Positions 33,560 to 43,908 of a DNA stretch of 64,000 nt are shown here, piece by piece. A program made the translations under genes and the position numbers. Position 1 is the first letter of the stretch. Each line of letters starts with the position of its first letter. The stretch is from Alphaproteobacteria bacterium (GTDB taxonomy: Bacteria > Pseudomonadota > Alphaproteobacteria > Caulobacterales > Parvularculaceae), in the NCBI GenBank assembly GCA_016125425.1, contig WGLT01000020.1, positions 55,350 through 119,349 on the forward strand, written 5' to 3'. A model generated the notes under the pieces. That model had not been told where the DNA came from. It made no database searches and saw only the letters and a list, made by a program, of their open reading frames with translations.

Positions 33560-34498
33560 ATGTCTTCGGATCATCCGAATGCGCGGCCCGAACCGACCGA
33601 AGAAACGACGCCGCCATCGGGCGTCGAACTCATCATCCGTCCGCGGCGGCGCGATCTCGGCGGTTTCGAAGTCGCCCGCGTTCTTCCGCACGCGAAAAAG
33701 CGCATGGTCGGCCCATTCATTTTTCTCGATGAGATGGGGCCGGCCGCCTTCGCCCCCGGCGAGGGAATAGACGTGCGCCCGCATCCGCATATCGGCCTTG
33801 CGACCGTCACCTATCTCTTTGACGGCGAGATCCGCCATCGCGACAGCCTCGGCTTCGACCAAATCATCCGGCCCGGCGACGTAAACTGGATGATCGCCGG
33901 ACGCGGCGTCACGCATTCCGAGCGCACAGACCCTTCATTGCGCGAAGCGGGCCACCGCTTGCACGGAATACAAAGTTGGGTGGCTTTGCCGGAAAACGCC
34001 GAACGCGTCCGGCCGGAATTTCATCATCATGCGGGAGACGGCCTTCCCGATTTCGAAACAAAAGGCGCGCGCATGCGCGTCATCGCAGGACGCGCATTCG
34101 GACAAACGTCTCCGGTCAATACGTTTTCGCCCATGTTTTACGTTCATGCGGAGGCGCCGGCCGGCGCTGAAGTCCAGTTGCCGGACGATTACAGCGAACG
34201 GGCGTTTTACGTTGTCGACGGGCGTCTCTCCGTCAACGGAACGACTTGCGGCGCGGGAGAGCTTCTCGTCGTCGAAACCGGCGCTGCGCCGAGAATTCAG
34301 GCGCGGACCGACTCGCGCATTATGCTTCTTGGCGGCGACCCGGTGGGCCCGCGACTGATCTGGTGGAATTTCGTCGGCTCTTCGGAAAGGCTCATCGACG
34401 AGGCGAAGACGAATTGGTCAGACGCCGCCGGAGCAGGCTTCAAGGGAACGGCCTTCGCCCTTCCGCCTGGAGAAACGGAGTTCATTCCCCTCCCCTGA
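33560..34498 (+). CDS. pirin-family protein
   Basis: Bicupin of 312 residues. The first cupin has the pirin metal site in VRPHPHIGLATVTYLFDGEI with GRGVTHSER, and the family start FEVARVLPHAKKRMVGPFIF with LDEMGP. The central LHGIQSWVALPENAER is also characteristic. The second cupin (residues about 175-300) is less conserved. Pirins have been linked to quercetinase activity and to redox sensing; the role here is not known. The ATG at 33560 follows AAGGA. The SDR gene follows after 38 bases on the same strand. Confidence 0.92.
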   Translation: MSSDHPNARPEPTEETTPPSGVELIIRPRRRDLGGFEVARVLPHAKKRMVGPFIFLDEMGPAAFAPGEGIDVRPHPHIGLATVTYLFDGEIRHRDSLGFDQIIRPGDVNWMIAGRGVTHSERTDPSLREAGHRLHGIQSWVALPENAERVRPEFHHHAGDGLPDFETKGARMRVIAGRAFGQTSPVNTFSPMFYVHAEAPAGAEVQLPDDYSERAFYVVDGRLSVNGTTCGAGELLVVETGAAPRIQARTDSRIMLLGGDPVGPRLIWWNFVGSSERLIDEAKTNWSDAAGAGFKGTAFALPPGETEFIPLP

Positions 34499-34536
34499 GC
34501 TTGCGCAGACAAGCGCCGCAGCGTAGCAAGCCGGCC

Positions 34537-35280
34537 ATGACACAGACTGTTCCTGATCTTTCCGGCAAGACCGCTCTCGTCACAGGGGCTTCGCGCGGCA
34601 TCGGCCGCGCCATCGCCCTGGCCCTGGCCAAGGCTGGCGCGCATGTGCTCGCGCTGGCGCGCACGGTCGGCGGGCTTGAAGAGCTCGACGATGAAATCAA
34701 GGCCGCAGGCGGCAGCGCTTCGCTCATTCCCCTGGATCTATCCGATCCGGCGGCGATCGAACGCCTCGGCCCGGCCTTATCCACACGCTTTGCAAAGCTC
34801 GACATCTTCGTCGCCAATGCGGGCGTGCTCGGGGAGCTTGCGCCCCTTCCCGACATCTATGACGAGATCTGGACGCGCACGATCAATCTCAACGTCACCG
34901 CCAATTGGCGCCTGATAAAGACGCTTGATCCATTGCTCAGGGCGTCGGGCGCCGCGCGCGCCGTTTTCCTGACGTCGCGCGTCGGCGGCGAAGAGCCGCG
35001 CGCCTATTGGGGCGTATATGCGGTGTCGAAGGCGGCGCTCGAAATGCTTGCGACGACCTACGCTCTCGAATCGAAATTGACCGGGATCCGGGTCGCGATC
35101 CTCGACCCCGGCGCGATGCGGACGAAAATGCGCGAAAAGGCGATGCCCGGCGAGGACCCGTCGACGCTCCCCGACCCGTCCGAGATTGCGCCCGTTCTCT
35201 ACGCAACCGTATCGCCCGATTATGACGGAACCGCCGAGCGTTTCGTCTTTCGGGAGTGGCGCGAGAAGGGCCTCGCCTAA
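34537..35280 (+). CDS. SDR-family NAD(P)-dependent oxidoreductase
   Basis: Short-chain dehydrogenase of 247 residues. The nucleotide-binding turn [20 protein letters not shown], the NAG motif ([13 protein letters not shown]), and the catalytic Ser-Tyr-Lys set ([20 protein letters not shown] followed by AVSKAAL) are all present, and the active-site Ser is in VFLTSRVG. It resembles YciK-like oxidoreductases; the substrate is not identifiable. The ATG at 34537 begins the fold. Its stop overlaps that of der on the other strand. Confidence 0.92.
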   Translation: MTQTVPDLSGKTALVTGASRGIGRAIALALAKAGAHVLALARTVGGLEELDDEIKAAGGSASLIPLDLSDPAAIERLGPALSTRFAKLDIFVANAGVLGELAPLPDIYDEIWTRTINLNVTANWRLIKTLDPLLRASGAARAVFLTSRVGGEEPRAYWGVYAVSKAALEMLATTYALESKLTGIRVAILDPGAMRTKMREKAMPGEDPSTLPDPSEIAPVLYATVSPDYDGTAERFVFREWREKGLA

Positions 35281-36656
35281 CTCTCCGAATACGGATTGTC
35301 GGGCTTTTTCAATATCAGCCTGATCGGCACCGCAGGGATATCAAATGTCTCCCTGATGCCGCTCACGAGATAGCGCCGATAGCTCGCGGGCAACTCGCTT
35401 GCGCGGCTCGCCTGCAAAACGAAAGTCGGCGGCCGGGTTTTCGTCTGTGCGATATAGCGGAGCTTTATTCGGCGCCCGGAGACAGCCGGCGGCGGATGGC
35501 GATCCGCAGCGGTTTGCAGCCACTCATTGAGATCGTGCGTTTTGATGCGCGCGTTCCAGTCGATGTAGACACGTATGATCGCCGGCATCAGGCGGTCGAT
35601 ATTGCGGCCCGTCAGCGCCGATAAATAGACAATGGGGGCTCCGGGCGCCTGAGGGAGAAGCCGGTCTGCGGCTTCGCGTATAAGGCGGGCCCGCTCGTTC
35701 TTGTCTTCTACGAGATCCCACTTGTTTACGGCGATCACCAGCGCGCGCCCCTCACGCAACACAAGATCGGCGATCTGCAAGTCCTGTTTCTCGAAGGGGC
35801 GCTCCGCATCGAGGAGCAAAACTACGACTTCGGCGAACTGAATGGCGCGCAACGCATCCGCCACCGAAAGCTTTTCGACCTTGGAGACGATTTTTGCCTT
35901 CTTTCGCAGGCCCGCCGTATCGAAGAGTTTCACCGGCCAGACGCGATCATCGCCCCGCCACGCCCACTCGACCGAAATCGCATCGCGCGTAATGCCCGCC
36001 TCCGGTCCGGTCAGCAACCGGTCTTCTCCGAGAAGGCGATTGACGAGGGTCGACTTGCCCGCATTCGGCCGGCCTACAATGGCGATGCGCAGCGGCTTTA
36101 GCGGATCGTTCCAGTTCTCTTCAGCCTCGTCGTCGGATGCTTTTAAGACCTTCTCGGCGGGCGCGCCGACGACGGGTTCGAGGGCCGCGTAAAGTTCGCC
36201 GAGTCCTTCGCCGTGCTCGGCGGAAAAAGGAATCGGTTCGCCGAGCCCCAGCGACCAGGCTTCGCTGGCGCCCAACTCTCCGGCCGCGCTCTCCGCTTTG
36301 TTCGCGAGAAGGATGATCGGCTTGCCGCTCGCGCGCAAAATGGACGCGAAGCTTTCGTCGAGCGCAGTGATCCCGGCGCGCGCGTCGATGAGAAAGATGC
36401 ACGCCGCCGCCTCCTCGATCGCGCGATCGGTTTGCCGGCGCATCCGGCCTTCAAGCGCCGCCTCCGGCGCTTCCTCCAGACCCGGCGTGTCGATGACGCT
36501 GAATGCAAGATCGCCGAGACGAGCCTCGCCCTCGCGCCGGTCGCGCGTCACGCCCGGCGTGTCGTCGACCAGCGCCAGCCGCTTCCCGACAAGCCGATTG
36601 AACAGCGTCGATTTGCCGACATTCGGCCGACCAACAATGGCGATCTTTACAGGCAT
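35277..36656 (-). CDS. der: ribosome-associated GTPase Der
   Basis: Double GTPase EngA/Der of 459 residues, required for 50S subunit assembly. Both G domains are complete: G1 [18 protein letters not shown] and [19 protein letters not shown]3 DTPGLEEA and [11 protein letters not shown]4 NKAES and NKWDL. The C-terminal KH-like domain follows (residues about 360-459), with [20 protein letters not shown]. The ATG at 36656 is used. It is last in the block TPR-bamB-der, the same order as yfgM-bamB-der in gammaproteobacteria. Confidence 0.97.
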   Translation of the reverse strand: MPVKIAIVGRPNVGKSTLFNRLVGKRLALVDDTPGVTRDRREGEARLGDLAFSVIDTPGLEEAPEAALEGRMRRQTDRAIEEAAACIFLIDARAGITALDESFASILRASGKPIILLANKAESAAGELGASEAWSLGLGEPIPFSAEHGEGLGELYAALEPVVGAPAEKVLKASDDEAEENWNDPLKPLRIAIVGRPNAGKSTLVNRLLGEDRLLTGPEAGITRDAISVEWAWRGDDRVWPVKLFDTAGLRKKAKIVSKVEKLSVADALRAIQFAEVVVLLLDAERPFEKQDLQIADLVLREGRALVIAVNKWDLVEDKNERARLIREAADRLLPQAPGAPIVYLSALTGRNIDRLMPAIIRVYIDWNARIKTHDLNEWLQTAADRHPPPAVSGRRIKLRYIAQTKTRPPTFVLQASRASELPASYRRYLVSGIRETFDIPAVPIRLILKKPDNPYSES

Positions 36657-36680
36657 GACGGGCGCCCTCGGCGCGCGCGA

Positions 36681-38099
36681 TTAGTGAAGGGCGATCAATT
36701 CGCCTTTTTCGCTCAATAGATAAATCATCTGGTCGGCGACGATTGGCGCGACGCTAAATCCGTCGCCCACCCGCTTGGTCTCGACGACGGAGCCGTCCTG
36801 CGGCGAAACCTTGACGATGTCGCCGCGCGTCGAAACCAGAACCAGGTTGCCGCCCACAAGGACCGGCCCCGCCCATGCGATCCGTTTTTTGTGTTTTTTC
36901 TCATTTTCGTAGCGCCGAAGCTTGGACACCCACACCACCGCCCCTTCCTCGCGCGTCAGACAGACAAGTTCGCCGTCGACCGAAACGACAAATATGTAGT
37001 CGCCGGCGACCCATGGCATTTCAACGCTCGCAATCGGCGCTTCCCATACGCGCTGGCCCGTCCGGATATCGATCGCGGCAAACAGCCCGGCATGGCTCAC
37101 GGCGAAAACGAAGCCGCGGTCGATGATGGGACTGCCCGCTATGTCGTTAAGAGCGGCGAGCGAGGTCAGACGCGTATTGCGCGCGAGCGTGTCGCTCCAG
37201 ACCGAGCGGCCGGTATCCGAAGTCACCGCGACGATCTCGCCCGACGAGAAGGGCGCGACGACAAAATCTCCGACCGCCGCCGGGCTCGCCGACGACAGAA
37301 TGCGCGCCGCCTCTTCAAAAGAAGAAAATTCCCAGGCCTTTTCGCCGGTATCCTCGTTCAGCGCGACGAATTGATTGGTGATCGTGACGAAATAGACATA
37401 GCCGTTCGTCGCGGTCGGCGGCGTGCGGATCGGCGCATCCGTCTTATAGCGCCAAATCTCTTTTCCCGTTTCGGCGTCGAGCGCGACCACGAATCCAAAA
37501 CCCGACGTGACGAAGAGCTTGCCTGAATCGAGCGCGACGCCGCCGCCAAATCCGATTTCGGCGGGCTTTGTCCGCGACAGCACGTCGCGCAGGCGGAACT
37601 TCTGCCGGATTTTCGGCGTCAGCACGGTCTCCCAGATCCGTTTGCCTGTATGCATGTCGTACGAACTGACGTCCGCTTTCGCGTCGGTCACGAAAATTCG
37701 TCCGTCTGCAGCGACCGGCGGCGCCGTCAACACGGCGCGCTCGCCGCCCTTGCCGATATCGGTTTTCCAGGCGACCTTGAACGTGTCCGCGCCCGCCAGG
37801 CTGTGCAGCGTGTGGTCCGCCTCCCCGCCGGGCTGCGGCCATGACGGGTTCACATAGGGCGGCGGCAGTTCGACCGTGACGCCGGCAAGGCGCGGATCCG
37901 GTTCGATCGTCTGGTCGAGCGCCAGGATCGAAATCCTGTCCTCTTCCTTCGGAATGTTCTGGTCTTTCTTATTCTTGTCGAGAGCGCCGGAGACCACTTT
38001 GCCGACCGGCGTGTTGGACGCGCAGGAAGCGGCGACAAGAGCAAAGGCGAAGACAAGCACGAGGCGGGCCGCTCGACGGCCGAAAGCATCACTCAGCAT
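36681..38099 (-). CDS. bamB: BamB-like PQQ-repeat outer-membrane lipoprotein
   Basis: Likely BamB of the beta-barrel assembly machinery, 472 residues. The signal peptide ends in a lipobox (LVAASC, Cys26). About eight beta-propeller blades follow, with PQQ-type repeats such as YDMHTGKRIWETVL, LDAETGKEIWRYKTDA, LNEDTGEKAWEFSSFE, TSDTGRSVWSDTLA and IDIRTGQRVWEAPIA. Residues 27-115 form a spacer before the propeller. Its place between a YfgM-like TPR gene and der is the conserved bamB context. The protein should sit on the periplasmic face of the outer membrane with BamA. Confidence 0.88.
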   Translation of the reverse strand: MLSDAFGRRAARLVLVFAFALVAASCASNTPVGKVVSGALDKNKKDQNIPKEEDRISILALDQTIEPDPRLAGVTVELPPPYVNPSWPQPGGEADHTLHSLAGADTFKVAWKTDIGKGGERAVLTAPPVAADGRIFVTDAKADVSSYDMHTGKRIWETVLTPKIRQKFRLRDVLSRTKPAEIGFGGGVALDSGKLFVTSGFGFVVALDAETGKEIWRYKTDAPIRTPPTATNGYVYFVTITNQFVALNEDTGEKAWEFSSFEEAARILSSASPAAVGDFVVAPFSSGEIVAVTSDTGRSVWSDTLARNTRLTSLAALNDIAGSPIIDRGFVFAVSHAGLFAAIDIRTGQRVWEAPIASVEMPWVAGDYIFVVSVDGELVCLTREEGAVVWVSKLRRYENEKKHKKRIAWAGPVLVGGNLVLVSTRGDIVKVSPQDGSVVETKRVGDGFSVAPIVADQMIYLLSEKGELIALH

Positions 38100-38102
38100 G
38101 CG

Positions 38103-38918
38103 CTATTGGTCCTTGCTTCCATCGCCCTGCGCCGACGGCGCGTCGCTCTTAGCCGCGGCAGGCGCGCTTTCAGACTTGGGCGCCTCGGATGCGTCGGTTT
38201 TTTTGGCGGCGTCGAGCGCTTTCAAAAGGTCGCCGACTTGCGCTTTGCCGGTCAGATTAACGCCGGCCTTGCCGGCCGCGGCGAGCGCGGCGAGCTCTTC
38301 TGCGCGCTGACGAATCGGCGCCGGCGCGTTGGGATCGCCCGCCGCTTTCAAGAACATCTCCTGAGCGCCCTCATAGTCTTTGGCGTCGAGCGCCGCGATC
38401 GCGGCGAGTTCGCGCGCGTAGTAGCCGAACACACCTTTCTTCTCGGTGAGGCCGCCCAGATCGGAGAGGGCCGCATCGCGCCCGTCAGCAAGCGACAATT
38501 CAGCCGCCCTCAGACGCGCGACCTCCTTGAGACGCTCCGGCGCGCCGTCTTTGCCGTAGACTTTCCGATAGGAAGCAAGCGCGCCCGCGTGATCGCCGGC
38601 TTCGGCGAGCGAGGCGGCGATTCGCAAGTCGGCGAGCGCTGCGTAATCGGCCGGCGCATGCTCGGAGATTTTCTCGAAGGCCTTGCGGCCCTCCGCCGGG
38701 CTCTTCTCCATCGTGTCGATGGCGGCGCGAAATTCGATGGCGGTCGCGTTCGCCTGGGCCGATTGATGCGCCTTCCAGGCCTGCCAGCCCGCAACGCCAA
38801 GAACGATCGCCGCGGCCGCCCCGATGAGGGCCGAACCGTTCCGACGGAAGAATTCCCATTGCTGCTCTTCAGCAACCGCCTGATCAACTTCGCGTAAGAC
38901 GGCTTCGTCGTTGGTCAC
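38103..38918 (-). CDS. YfgM-like TPR protein (SecYEG ancillary type)
   Basis: Inner-membrane anchored protein of 271 residues: a short cytoplasmic N-terminus (DEAVLREVDQAVAEEQQWEF), one membrane helix at about residues 29-47 (ALIGAAAAIVLGVAGWQAW), and a periplasmic region of TPR-like helices. The C-terminal 40 residues are Ala, Ser, Lys and Asp-rich and probably disordered. The start is GTG at 38918, as no ATG precedes the conserved part. In E. coli YfgM works with PpiD at the Sec translocon. It lies three bases before bamB, in the usual yfgM-bamB-der order. Confidence 0.8.
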   Translation of the reverse strand: MTNDEAVLREVDQAVAEEQQWEFFRRNGSALIGAAAAIVLGVAGWQAWKAHQSAQANATAIEFRAAIDTMEKSPAEGRKAFEKISEHAPADYAALADLRIAASLAEAGDHAGALASYRKVYGKDGAPERLKEVARLRAAELSLADGRDAALSDLGGLTEKKGVFGYYARELAAIAALDAKDYEGAQEMFLKAAGDPNAPAPIRQRAEELAALAAAGKAGVNLTGKAQVGDLLKALDAAKKTDASEAPKSESAPAAAKSDAPSAQGDGSKDQ

Positions 38919-39040
38919 GCCGCGACGCCCTTTCTGCCCAATCCGGTTTCCTTAGCCGCAGAGCCGCCCGCCCAACGCTCTCGGCTGTCGAGCGCCGGTT
39001 CTAACGGCCTTTACGCGAGGGCGCAACGCAGGTCCCGGCG

Positions 39041-39055
39041 GCGCGGCTGCCGCGC
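39041..39055 (-). terminator. hairpin immediately after panB
   Basis: GCGCGGC, one base, GCCGCGC form a seven-base-pair stem that starts directly after the panB stop. No U tract follows, so it may only reduce read-through into the TPR gene 137 bases downstream. Confidence 0.3.
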
Positions 39056-39913
39056 TCAGGCGCGCTTCTTGGCCGGCTTCGGCCCTTGCGGCGCTTTGGC
39101 GTCGAAACGGTAGACCTGAGCAAGTTCGGGAAATGTGCGCGCCCTCACCTCGCCGGCATAGTGAGCGGCGGCGCTGTCAATGGCGCTCGCGATATCGCCA
39201 TAGCGCTTCACGAATTTGGGCGTCCATTCAAACAGGCCGAGCATGTCTTGCGTGACGAGCACCTGTCCGTCGCAATCGGAAGAGGCGCCGATTCCGATGG
39301 TCGGCGCGCGCACCGCCGCCGTAATCTCCCGGGCCAGGTCCTCAGCGACGCCTTCGACGACGATCGCAAAAGCCCCGGCGGCGTCGGCGATCTTCGCTTC
39401 GGCCAATATTTCAGCGCGCTCCTCGGGAGTGCGGCCTTTCGCGCGAAACCCGCCCGCGACGTTCACAGCCTGCGGCCTGAGGCCGACATGGCCCATCACG
39501 GGCACGCCGCGCTCGACGAGAAAGCGGATCGTCTCGCCCGCATAGCGACCGCTTTCAAGTTTCACGGCGGGCGCGCCGGTTTCGGACAGCACGCGCGCTG
39601 CGGCGCGAAACGCCGCCTGCGGGCTTTCCTCATAACTGCCAAAGGGAAGATCAACGACGACAAGCGCGCGCTCGGCGCCGCGCATCACCGCTTTGGCGTG
39701 CATGATCATCATGTCGAGCGTGACGCCGACCGTCGACGGCAGGCCATGAACGACCATGCCGACAGAATCGCCGACAAGCAGCAAGTCGCAATGGCGATCG
39801 AGGATCCTGGCGGTGGGCGCGTCGTAGGCGGTGAGCGCAACGATCGGCTCCTTGCCCTTCCGCGCCGCAATATCGGCGGCCGTAATACGCTTGATCTGCG
39901 ATTGAGCGGACAT
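39056..39913 (-). CDS. panB: 3-methyl-2-oxobutanoate hydroxymethyltransferase
   Basis: PanB, 285 residues, adds a hydroxymethyl group from methylenetetrahydrofolate to 2-oxoisovalerate to give ketopantoate, a step to pantothenate and coenzyme A. Family blocks: [40 protein letters not shown], the metal and substrate region [53 protein letters not shown]. Length is a little above the norm because of a basic Ala/Lys-rich C-terminal tail. Same strand as the TPR-bamB-der block, 137 bases upstream. Confidence 0.95.
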   Translation of the reverse strand: MSAQSQIKRITAADIAARKGKEPIVALTAYDAPTARILDRHCDLLLVGDSVGMVVHGLPSTVGVTLDMMIMHAKAVMRGAERALVVVDLPFGSYEESPQAAFRAAARVLSETGAPAVKLESGRYAGETIRFLVERGVPVMGHVGLRPQAVNVAGGFRAKGRTPEERAEILAEAKIADAAGAFAIVVEGVAEDLAREITAAVRAPTIGIGASSDCDGQVLVTQDMLGLFEWTPKFVKRYGDIASAIDSAAAHYAGEVRARTFPELAQVYRFDAKAPQGPKPAKKRA

Positions 39914-40130
39914 CGGCTCCTCATCCCTCAGGCCGCCCGGGGCGAGCCCGGGACTTCAACTCATCCTAGCGCTATATTGCGGCGCACACAAAATCGAACC
40001 CGTCCGAGCGGTCCAGAAGCGCGGAAAGACAGGAAAATCGCCGGCTTGCGCTCCTCGCGCCTCTCGGCCGGCGCAATGCGCTCTCCGCCTGCGCCAGCCC
40101 GCAGGCCGAGCGCCCCGGGGTCGGCCGGAC

Positions 40131-40706
40131 TCAATGTCCCGACGGGAGATAGAGTTCGACGCCTGCGATATAGCGATGCAAAAAAACAAGGATGAGCGCC
40201 CATAGCGCCGTTCCCGCCAAAACGACCCAGAGATCGTTAATCGCCGGCCCCCTCTCCGGGACAGGCGCCCCACGGCGTTTGACCGCGATGCGGTCGAGAA
40301 CGCCGAAGGCGAGAAACGAACCGAACAGAATGAGTGACCGCACATCCCCATTCACGAGAAGATGCGCGAAGGCCCAAAGTTTCACGCCAGCCAGCATCGG
40401 GTGTTTCAGGGCGTGGGCGAGCCGGCCGCGCGGCATGTACGCCGCAGCAAGAAAGATCATGGCGATCAGCATCAGCGCGTAAGTCGCGTAGATGAAATTG
40501 AAATTGGAGACGTAAAGGACGGTCTTGTCCGCGCTCCGCCATCCCCAAATGATCAGCCCGAAACCGATCAGAGCCATGAGGGAATAAAGTCCCTTGTATG
40601 GCCCCTCGCCGATCTTCGAAATTATCGACGTCCGCGTCCCGCGCGCAAACGCGCTGAACAAATGCGTCGCGAAGAAGATGACAAGTCCAGCAATGAAAAT
40701 CGACAT
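40131..40706 (-). CDS. NnrU-family membrane protein
   Basis: Membrane protein of 191 residues with five or six helices. The family pattern is clear: FFATHLFSAFARGTRTSIIS, GPYKGLYSLMALIGFGLIIW, ALKHPMLAGVKLWAFAHLLV with the conserved histidines, NGDVRSLILFGSFLAFGVLD, RIAVKRRGAP. NnrU was first linked to denitrification, and the fold relates to isoprenylcysteine methyltransferase-like membrane proteins; the role here is not known, and no denitrification gene is nearby. It begins one base after the apt stop, so the two are co-transcribed. Confidence 0.9.
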   Translation of the reverse strand: MSIFIAGLVIFFATHLFSAFARGTRTSIISKIGEGPYKGLYSLMALIGFGLIIWGWRSADKTVLYVSNFNFIYATYALMLIAMIFLAAAYMPRGRLAHALKHPMLAGVKLWAFAHLLVNGDVRSLILFGSFLAFGVLDRIAVKRRGAPVPERGPAINDLWVVLAGTALWALILVFLHRYIAGVELYLPSGH

Positions 40707-40707
40707 C

Positions 40708-41235
40708 TCACTCCCCCTCGAATTCGACGAGCGAAACCACCTCCTTGCCCATCGATTTCAGTTTCGCGCTGCCGCCGAGATCGGGAAGATCAATCACGAA
40801 TGAGCAAAGAACGACGTCCGCGCCCGCGCGTTCGAGAAGACGGATTGCTGCTATTGCGGTTCCGCCCGTCGCGATAAGATCATCGACAAGCAGAACTCTG
40901 TCCCCCTTGGCGATCGCATCGACATGCACCTCAACCTCATCGACGCCGTATTCGAGCTCATAAGACTGCGAATATGTCTTGTAGGGCAGCTTCCCTTTTT
41001 TGCGGATTGGAACAAAGCCCGTCGAAAGCTGGTGCGCGATCGCCCCGCCGAGAATGAAGCCGCGCGCTTCAATGCCGGCGACTTTGTCGATTTTCGAGCC
41101 GGCGAGCGGCTGGACGAGCTCGTCGATCGCCCGGCGAAATCCGCGGGCGTCGGTCAGCAGCGTCGTGATATCGCGAAACAGTATTCCGGGCTTTGGATGA
41201 TCCGGAATGGTGCGAATGATCGATTTCAGGTCCAT
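40708..41235 (-). CDS. apt: adenine phosphoribosyltransferase
   Basis: Salvages adenine to AMP with PRPP. At 175 residues it has standard length. Signatures: [20 protein letters not shown], the purine-binding [51 protein letters not shown], and the PRPP loop [18 protein letters not shown]. The ATG at 41235 begins the family domain; the frame continues upstream without a conserved sequence. It is divergent from the M13 peptidase gene across 254 bases in which I see no other gene. Confidence 0.96.
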   Translation of the reverse strand: MDLKSIIRTIPDHPKPGILFRDITTLLTDARGFRRAIDELVQPLAGSKIDKVAGIEARGFILGGAIAHQLSTGFVPIRKKGKLPYKTYSQSYELEYGVDEVEVHVDAIAKGDRVLLVDDLIATGGTAIAAIRLLERAGADVVLCSFVIDLPDLGGSAKLKSMGKEVVSLVEFEGE

Positions 41236-41489
41236 GCGCCCCGCCGCCTTTCCTCTTCGGCGGCGCAGAATGGCTGATGCGGCGCGCCGCCACAAGCGAT
41301 GAAGCGCCCCAATCCGAAGCGAAGGCGGGGCGGCGCGGCTGGCGCTCGAGGGTGGGCTGGGCTAAGCCTCGGTCCGTCGCGGATTCGGCTCGCTTCGCCG
41401 CGCCCTGCTTGTCAGGCCGGCCCGTCGGCGACGAGGGTCCGAACAACAGATCCGTCCGAATTAAACAGGTTTTGCGGAGGATACCGATC

Positions 41490-43601
41490 GTGAGAAAACT
41501 ATGCCTGATGGGAGCGGCCGCCCTCGCGCTCGCGGCTTGCGGCGGGGGACAGGAATCGAAATCGGACGGGGCCGGGAAAACCGCGCCGGCGGCGGCCAGC
41601 GCCGCGAAACCGGAACTCGGCGATTTCGGCGTTGAGACCAAATATATCGATAAGTCGGTGCGGCCGGGCGACAATTTCTATCAGTATGTCAACGGCGGCT
41701 GGCTCGACACGTTCAAAATCCCGGATGAGTATGCGAGTTATGGCTCGTTCACCGTTCTGTTCGAACGCTCCGAAGAACGCGTCAGGAAGATTATCGACGA
41801 CGCCGTCAAGGCGCATGCGAAAGCGGGAACCGACGAACAGAAGATCGGCGACTTCTACGCAGCCTATACGGATGTCGATGCGATCAACGCCAAGGGGCTC
41901 GAACCGCTGAAAGCGGATTTCGCACGCATCGACGGCCTCAAAGACGAAAACGACGTCGCGCGCGAACTCTCGCGCGCTGACGCGGGCGCGACGCCCATCG
42001 GCGCCTATGTCGACGTCGACGCCAAAAATCCGGACCGCTACATCGTCTATCTGACGCAATCCGGCCTCGGCATGCCGACGCGAGACTATTATCTCGATGA
42101 GAAATTCGCCGAGCAGCAGGCGAAATATAAGGAATATATTGCGAAGATGCTTTCGCTGGCCGGCGTCGAGGGCGCCGAGGCCAAGGCGGATGCGATTTAT
42201 GATCTTGAACGTAAAATGGCCGAAGTCGAATGGGCGCCGGCCAAGCGCCGCGACCGCGACCTCACCTACAATCCGAAGACGAAAGAGGAACTGAAAGCGT
42301 TTGCGCCCGACGCGCCCTGGGACGTTATGTTCGAGGCGGCGGGTCTCGGCGATCAGACCAAGTTCGTCGTGCGCGAAGATGACGCCATTCAGAAACTCGC
42401 CGCTTTGCTGAAAGATACGCCGGTCGACACGTGGAAGGCTTATCTCAAATTCCACCTCGTCGACGCTTATGCGGATGTCCTGCCCTCGCAGATCGACGAA
42501 GCGCATTTCGCCTTCCACGGAACTGTGCTGCAAGGCACGCCCAAACAGAAGGAGCGCTGGAAGCGCGGCGTCGCCGCCATCAACGGCTCGCTCGGCGAGG
42601 CGGTCGGCAAGATCTACGTCGCAAAATATTTCCCGCCGGAGTCGAAAGAAAAAATGGAGAAGCTCGTCGCCAATCTCCGCTCGGCGCTCGACGAAATGAT
42701 CACGAACTGCACGTGGATGAGCGATGCGACCAAAAAACAGGCGCACGAGAAATTATCGCTGTTCACGCCGAAAATCGGATACCCGGACAAATGGCGGGAC
42801 TACTCTGCGTTCGACGTCAAGCCGGGCGACGCCTACGGCAATGCAAAACGCGCGAACGAGTACGAGTGGAATTATTACGTCGCCAAATTGGGCGGGCCGG
42901 TCGACAAGACCGAATGGTTCATGAATCCGCAGACGGTCAACGCGTACTACTCGCCCAACCGCAACGAGATCGTTTTCCCGGCCGCGATCCTTCAACCGCC
43001 ATTCTTCGATCCGAATGCGGATCCGGCCGTAAACTATGGCGGCATCGGCGCCGTCATCGGTCATGAGATCAGCCACGGCTTCGACGATCAGGGCCGCAAA
43101 TCAGACGGCCACGGATTTTTGCGGGATTGGTGGACGGATGAAGACGCCAAGAAATTCGAAGCGCTCGCCCACAAGCTCGGGGAGCAATATGCGAAATACG
43201 AACCTGTCCCCGGCTTCCCCATCAATCCGCAGCTTACGATGGGCGAAAATCTCGGCGATCTGAACGGCCTGGCGATGGCCTACCGCGCCTACAAGATCTC
43301 CCTCGCAGGCAAGGAGGCTCCCGTAATCGACGGGTTCACGGGAGATCAGCGTTTCTTCATGGCCTGGGCGCAGGTCTGGAAACAGGTGATTCGCGACGAC
43401 GCCCTGAAGGCTCAGATCTCGAGCAACCCGCATTCTCCGGGCGAGTTCCGGGCGAACGGCATCGTACGGAATATGGACGCCTGGTATGACGCCTTCGGCG
43501 TCACGGCGGATGACGACATGTATCTGCCTCCGGATCAGCGCGTGCAGATCTGGCAGCAGCCGGGGACGGCGGACGCCGCCGCGCCGGCGGGCGGGAACTA
43601 G
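41490..43601 (+). CDS. M13-family zinc metallopeptidase, lipoprotein
   Basis: Neprilysin/PepO-type peptidase of 703 residues. It starts at GTG 41490, preceded by GCGGAGG nine bases away, which gives a lipoprotein signal with lipobox ALAAC (Cys17), so the enzyme is tethered in the periplasm or outer membrane. The N-terminal domain begins DKSVRPGDNFYQYVNGGWLD. The zinc site is GAVIGHEISHGFDDQGR (HExxH), with the third ligand in MGENLGDLNGLAMAY and upstream NAYYSPNRNEIVFPAAIL. It likely degrades small periplasmic peptides. A strong terminator lies 56 bases after the stop. Confidence 0.95.
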   Translation: MRKLCLMGAAALALAACGGGQESKSDGAGKTAPAAASAAKPELGDFGVETKYIDKSVRPGDNFYQYVNGGWLDTFKIPDEYASYGSFTVLFERSEERVRKIIDDAVKAHAKAGTDEQKIGDFYAAYTDVDAINAKGLEPLKADFARIDGLKDENDVARELSRADAGATPIGAYVDVDAKNPDRYIVYLTQSGLGMPTRDYYLDEKFAEQQAKYKEYIAKMLSLAGVEGAEAKADAIYDLERKMAEVEWAPAKRRDRDLTYNPKTKEELKAFAPDAPWDVMFEAAGLGDQTKFVVREDDAIQKLAALLKDTPVDTWKAYLKFHLVDAYADVLPSQIDEAHFAFHGTVLQGTPKQKERWKRGVAAINGSLGEAVGKIYVAKYFPPESKEKMEKLVANLRSALDEMITNCTWMSDATKKQAHEKLSLFTPKIGYPDKWRDYSAFDVKPGDAYGNAKRANEYEWNYYVAKLGGPVDKTEWFMNPQTVNAYYSPNRNEIVFPAAILQPPFFDPNADPAVNYGGIGAVIGHEISHGFDDQGRKSDGHGFLRDWWTDEDAKKFEALAHKLGEQYAKYEPVPGFPINPQLTMGENLGDLNGLAMAYRAYKISLAGKEAPVIDGFTGDQRFFMAWAQVWKQVIRDDALKAQISSNPHSPGEFRANGIVRNMDAWYDAFGVTADDDMYLPPDQRVQIWQQPGTADAAAPAGGN

Positions 43602-43656
43602 CCGATCATCCCGGCCGGACGGCCCTTCAGGGGCGCCCGAAACGCAACAATCTTGG

Positions 43657-43688
43657 GGCGCGGCGAGCCAAATCGCCGCGCCTTTCTT
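43657..43688 (+). terminator. rho-independent terminator after the M13 peptidase gene
   Basis: GGCGCGGCGA, a six-base loop, then TCGCCGCGCC form a perfect ten-base-pair stem followed by TTTCTT. It has the full intrinsic-terminator layout and lies 55 bases after the peptidase stop. The intergenic space 43602-43908 holds this, the candidate rhlE promoter and a small hairpin, but no gene. Confidence 0.8.
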
Positions 43689-43715
43689 GACTTTGGGCGG
43701 AAATCTTCCTACCTC
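43687..43715 (+). promoter_or_regulatory. candidate promoter for rhlE
   Basis: TTGACT (43687-43692), a 17-base spacer and TACCTC (43710-43715). This would give a leader of roughly 190 bases that includes a six-base-pair hairpin (GGTCCG/CGGACC, 43751-43766). The -10 match is weak. Confidence 0.3.
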
Positions 43716-43908
43716 CGCACCAATTCTTGCTGCGATGCAGCGCGGTGCGGGGTCCGACAGCGGACCGAATGTAAGACGCCGCTGCGCCTCGCCGCGATAG
43801 GAATGACGCATCGCTTGGCTTTGGCGGAGGAGCGGGGCGTTTGAGAGAAAACCCCCGCCCTAACCGGTCCCGGGCCGGTCGCCCGGACCCCTTAACGCGA
43901 AAGCGCTC

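Noticed and set aside
39936..39952. Hairpin CCCGGG / CCCGGG upstream of panB as a riboswitch or terminator
   Set aside because: Only six base pairs of self-complementary sequence in a GC-rich leader, no U tract and no known riboswitch core.
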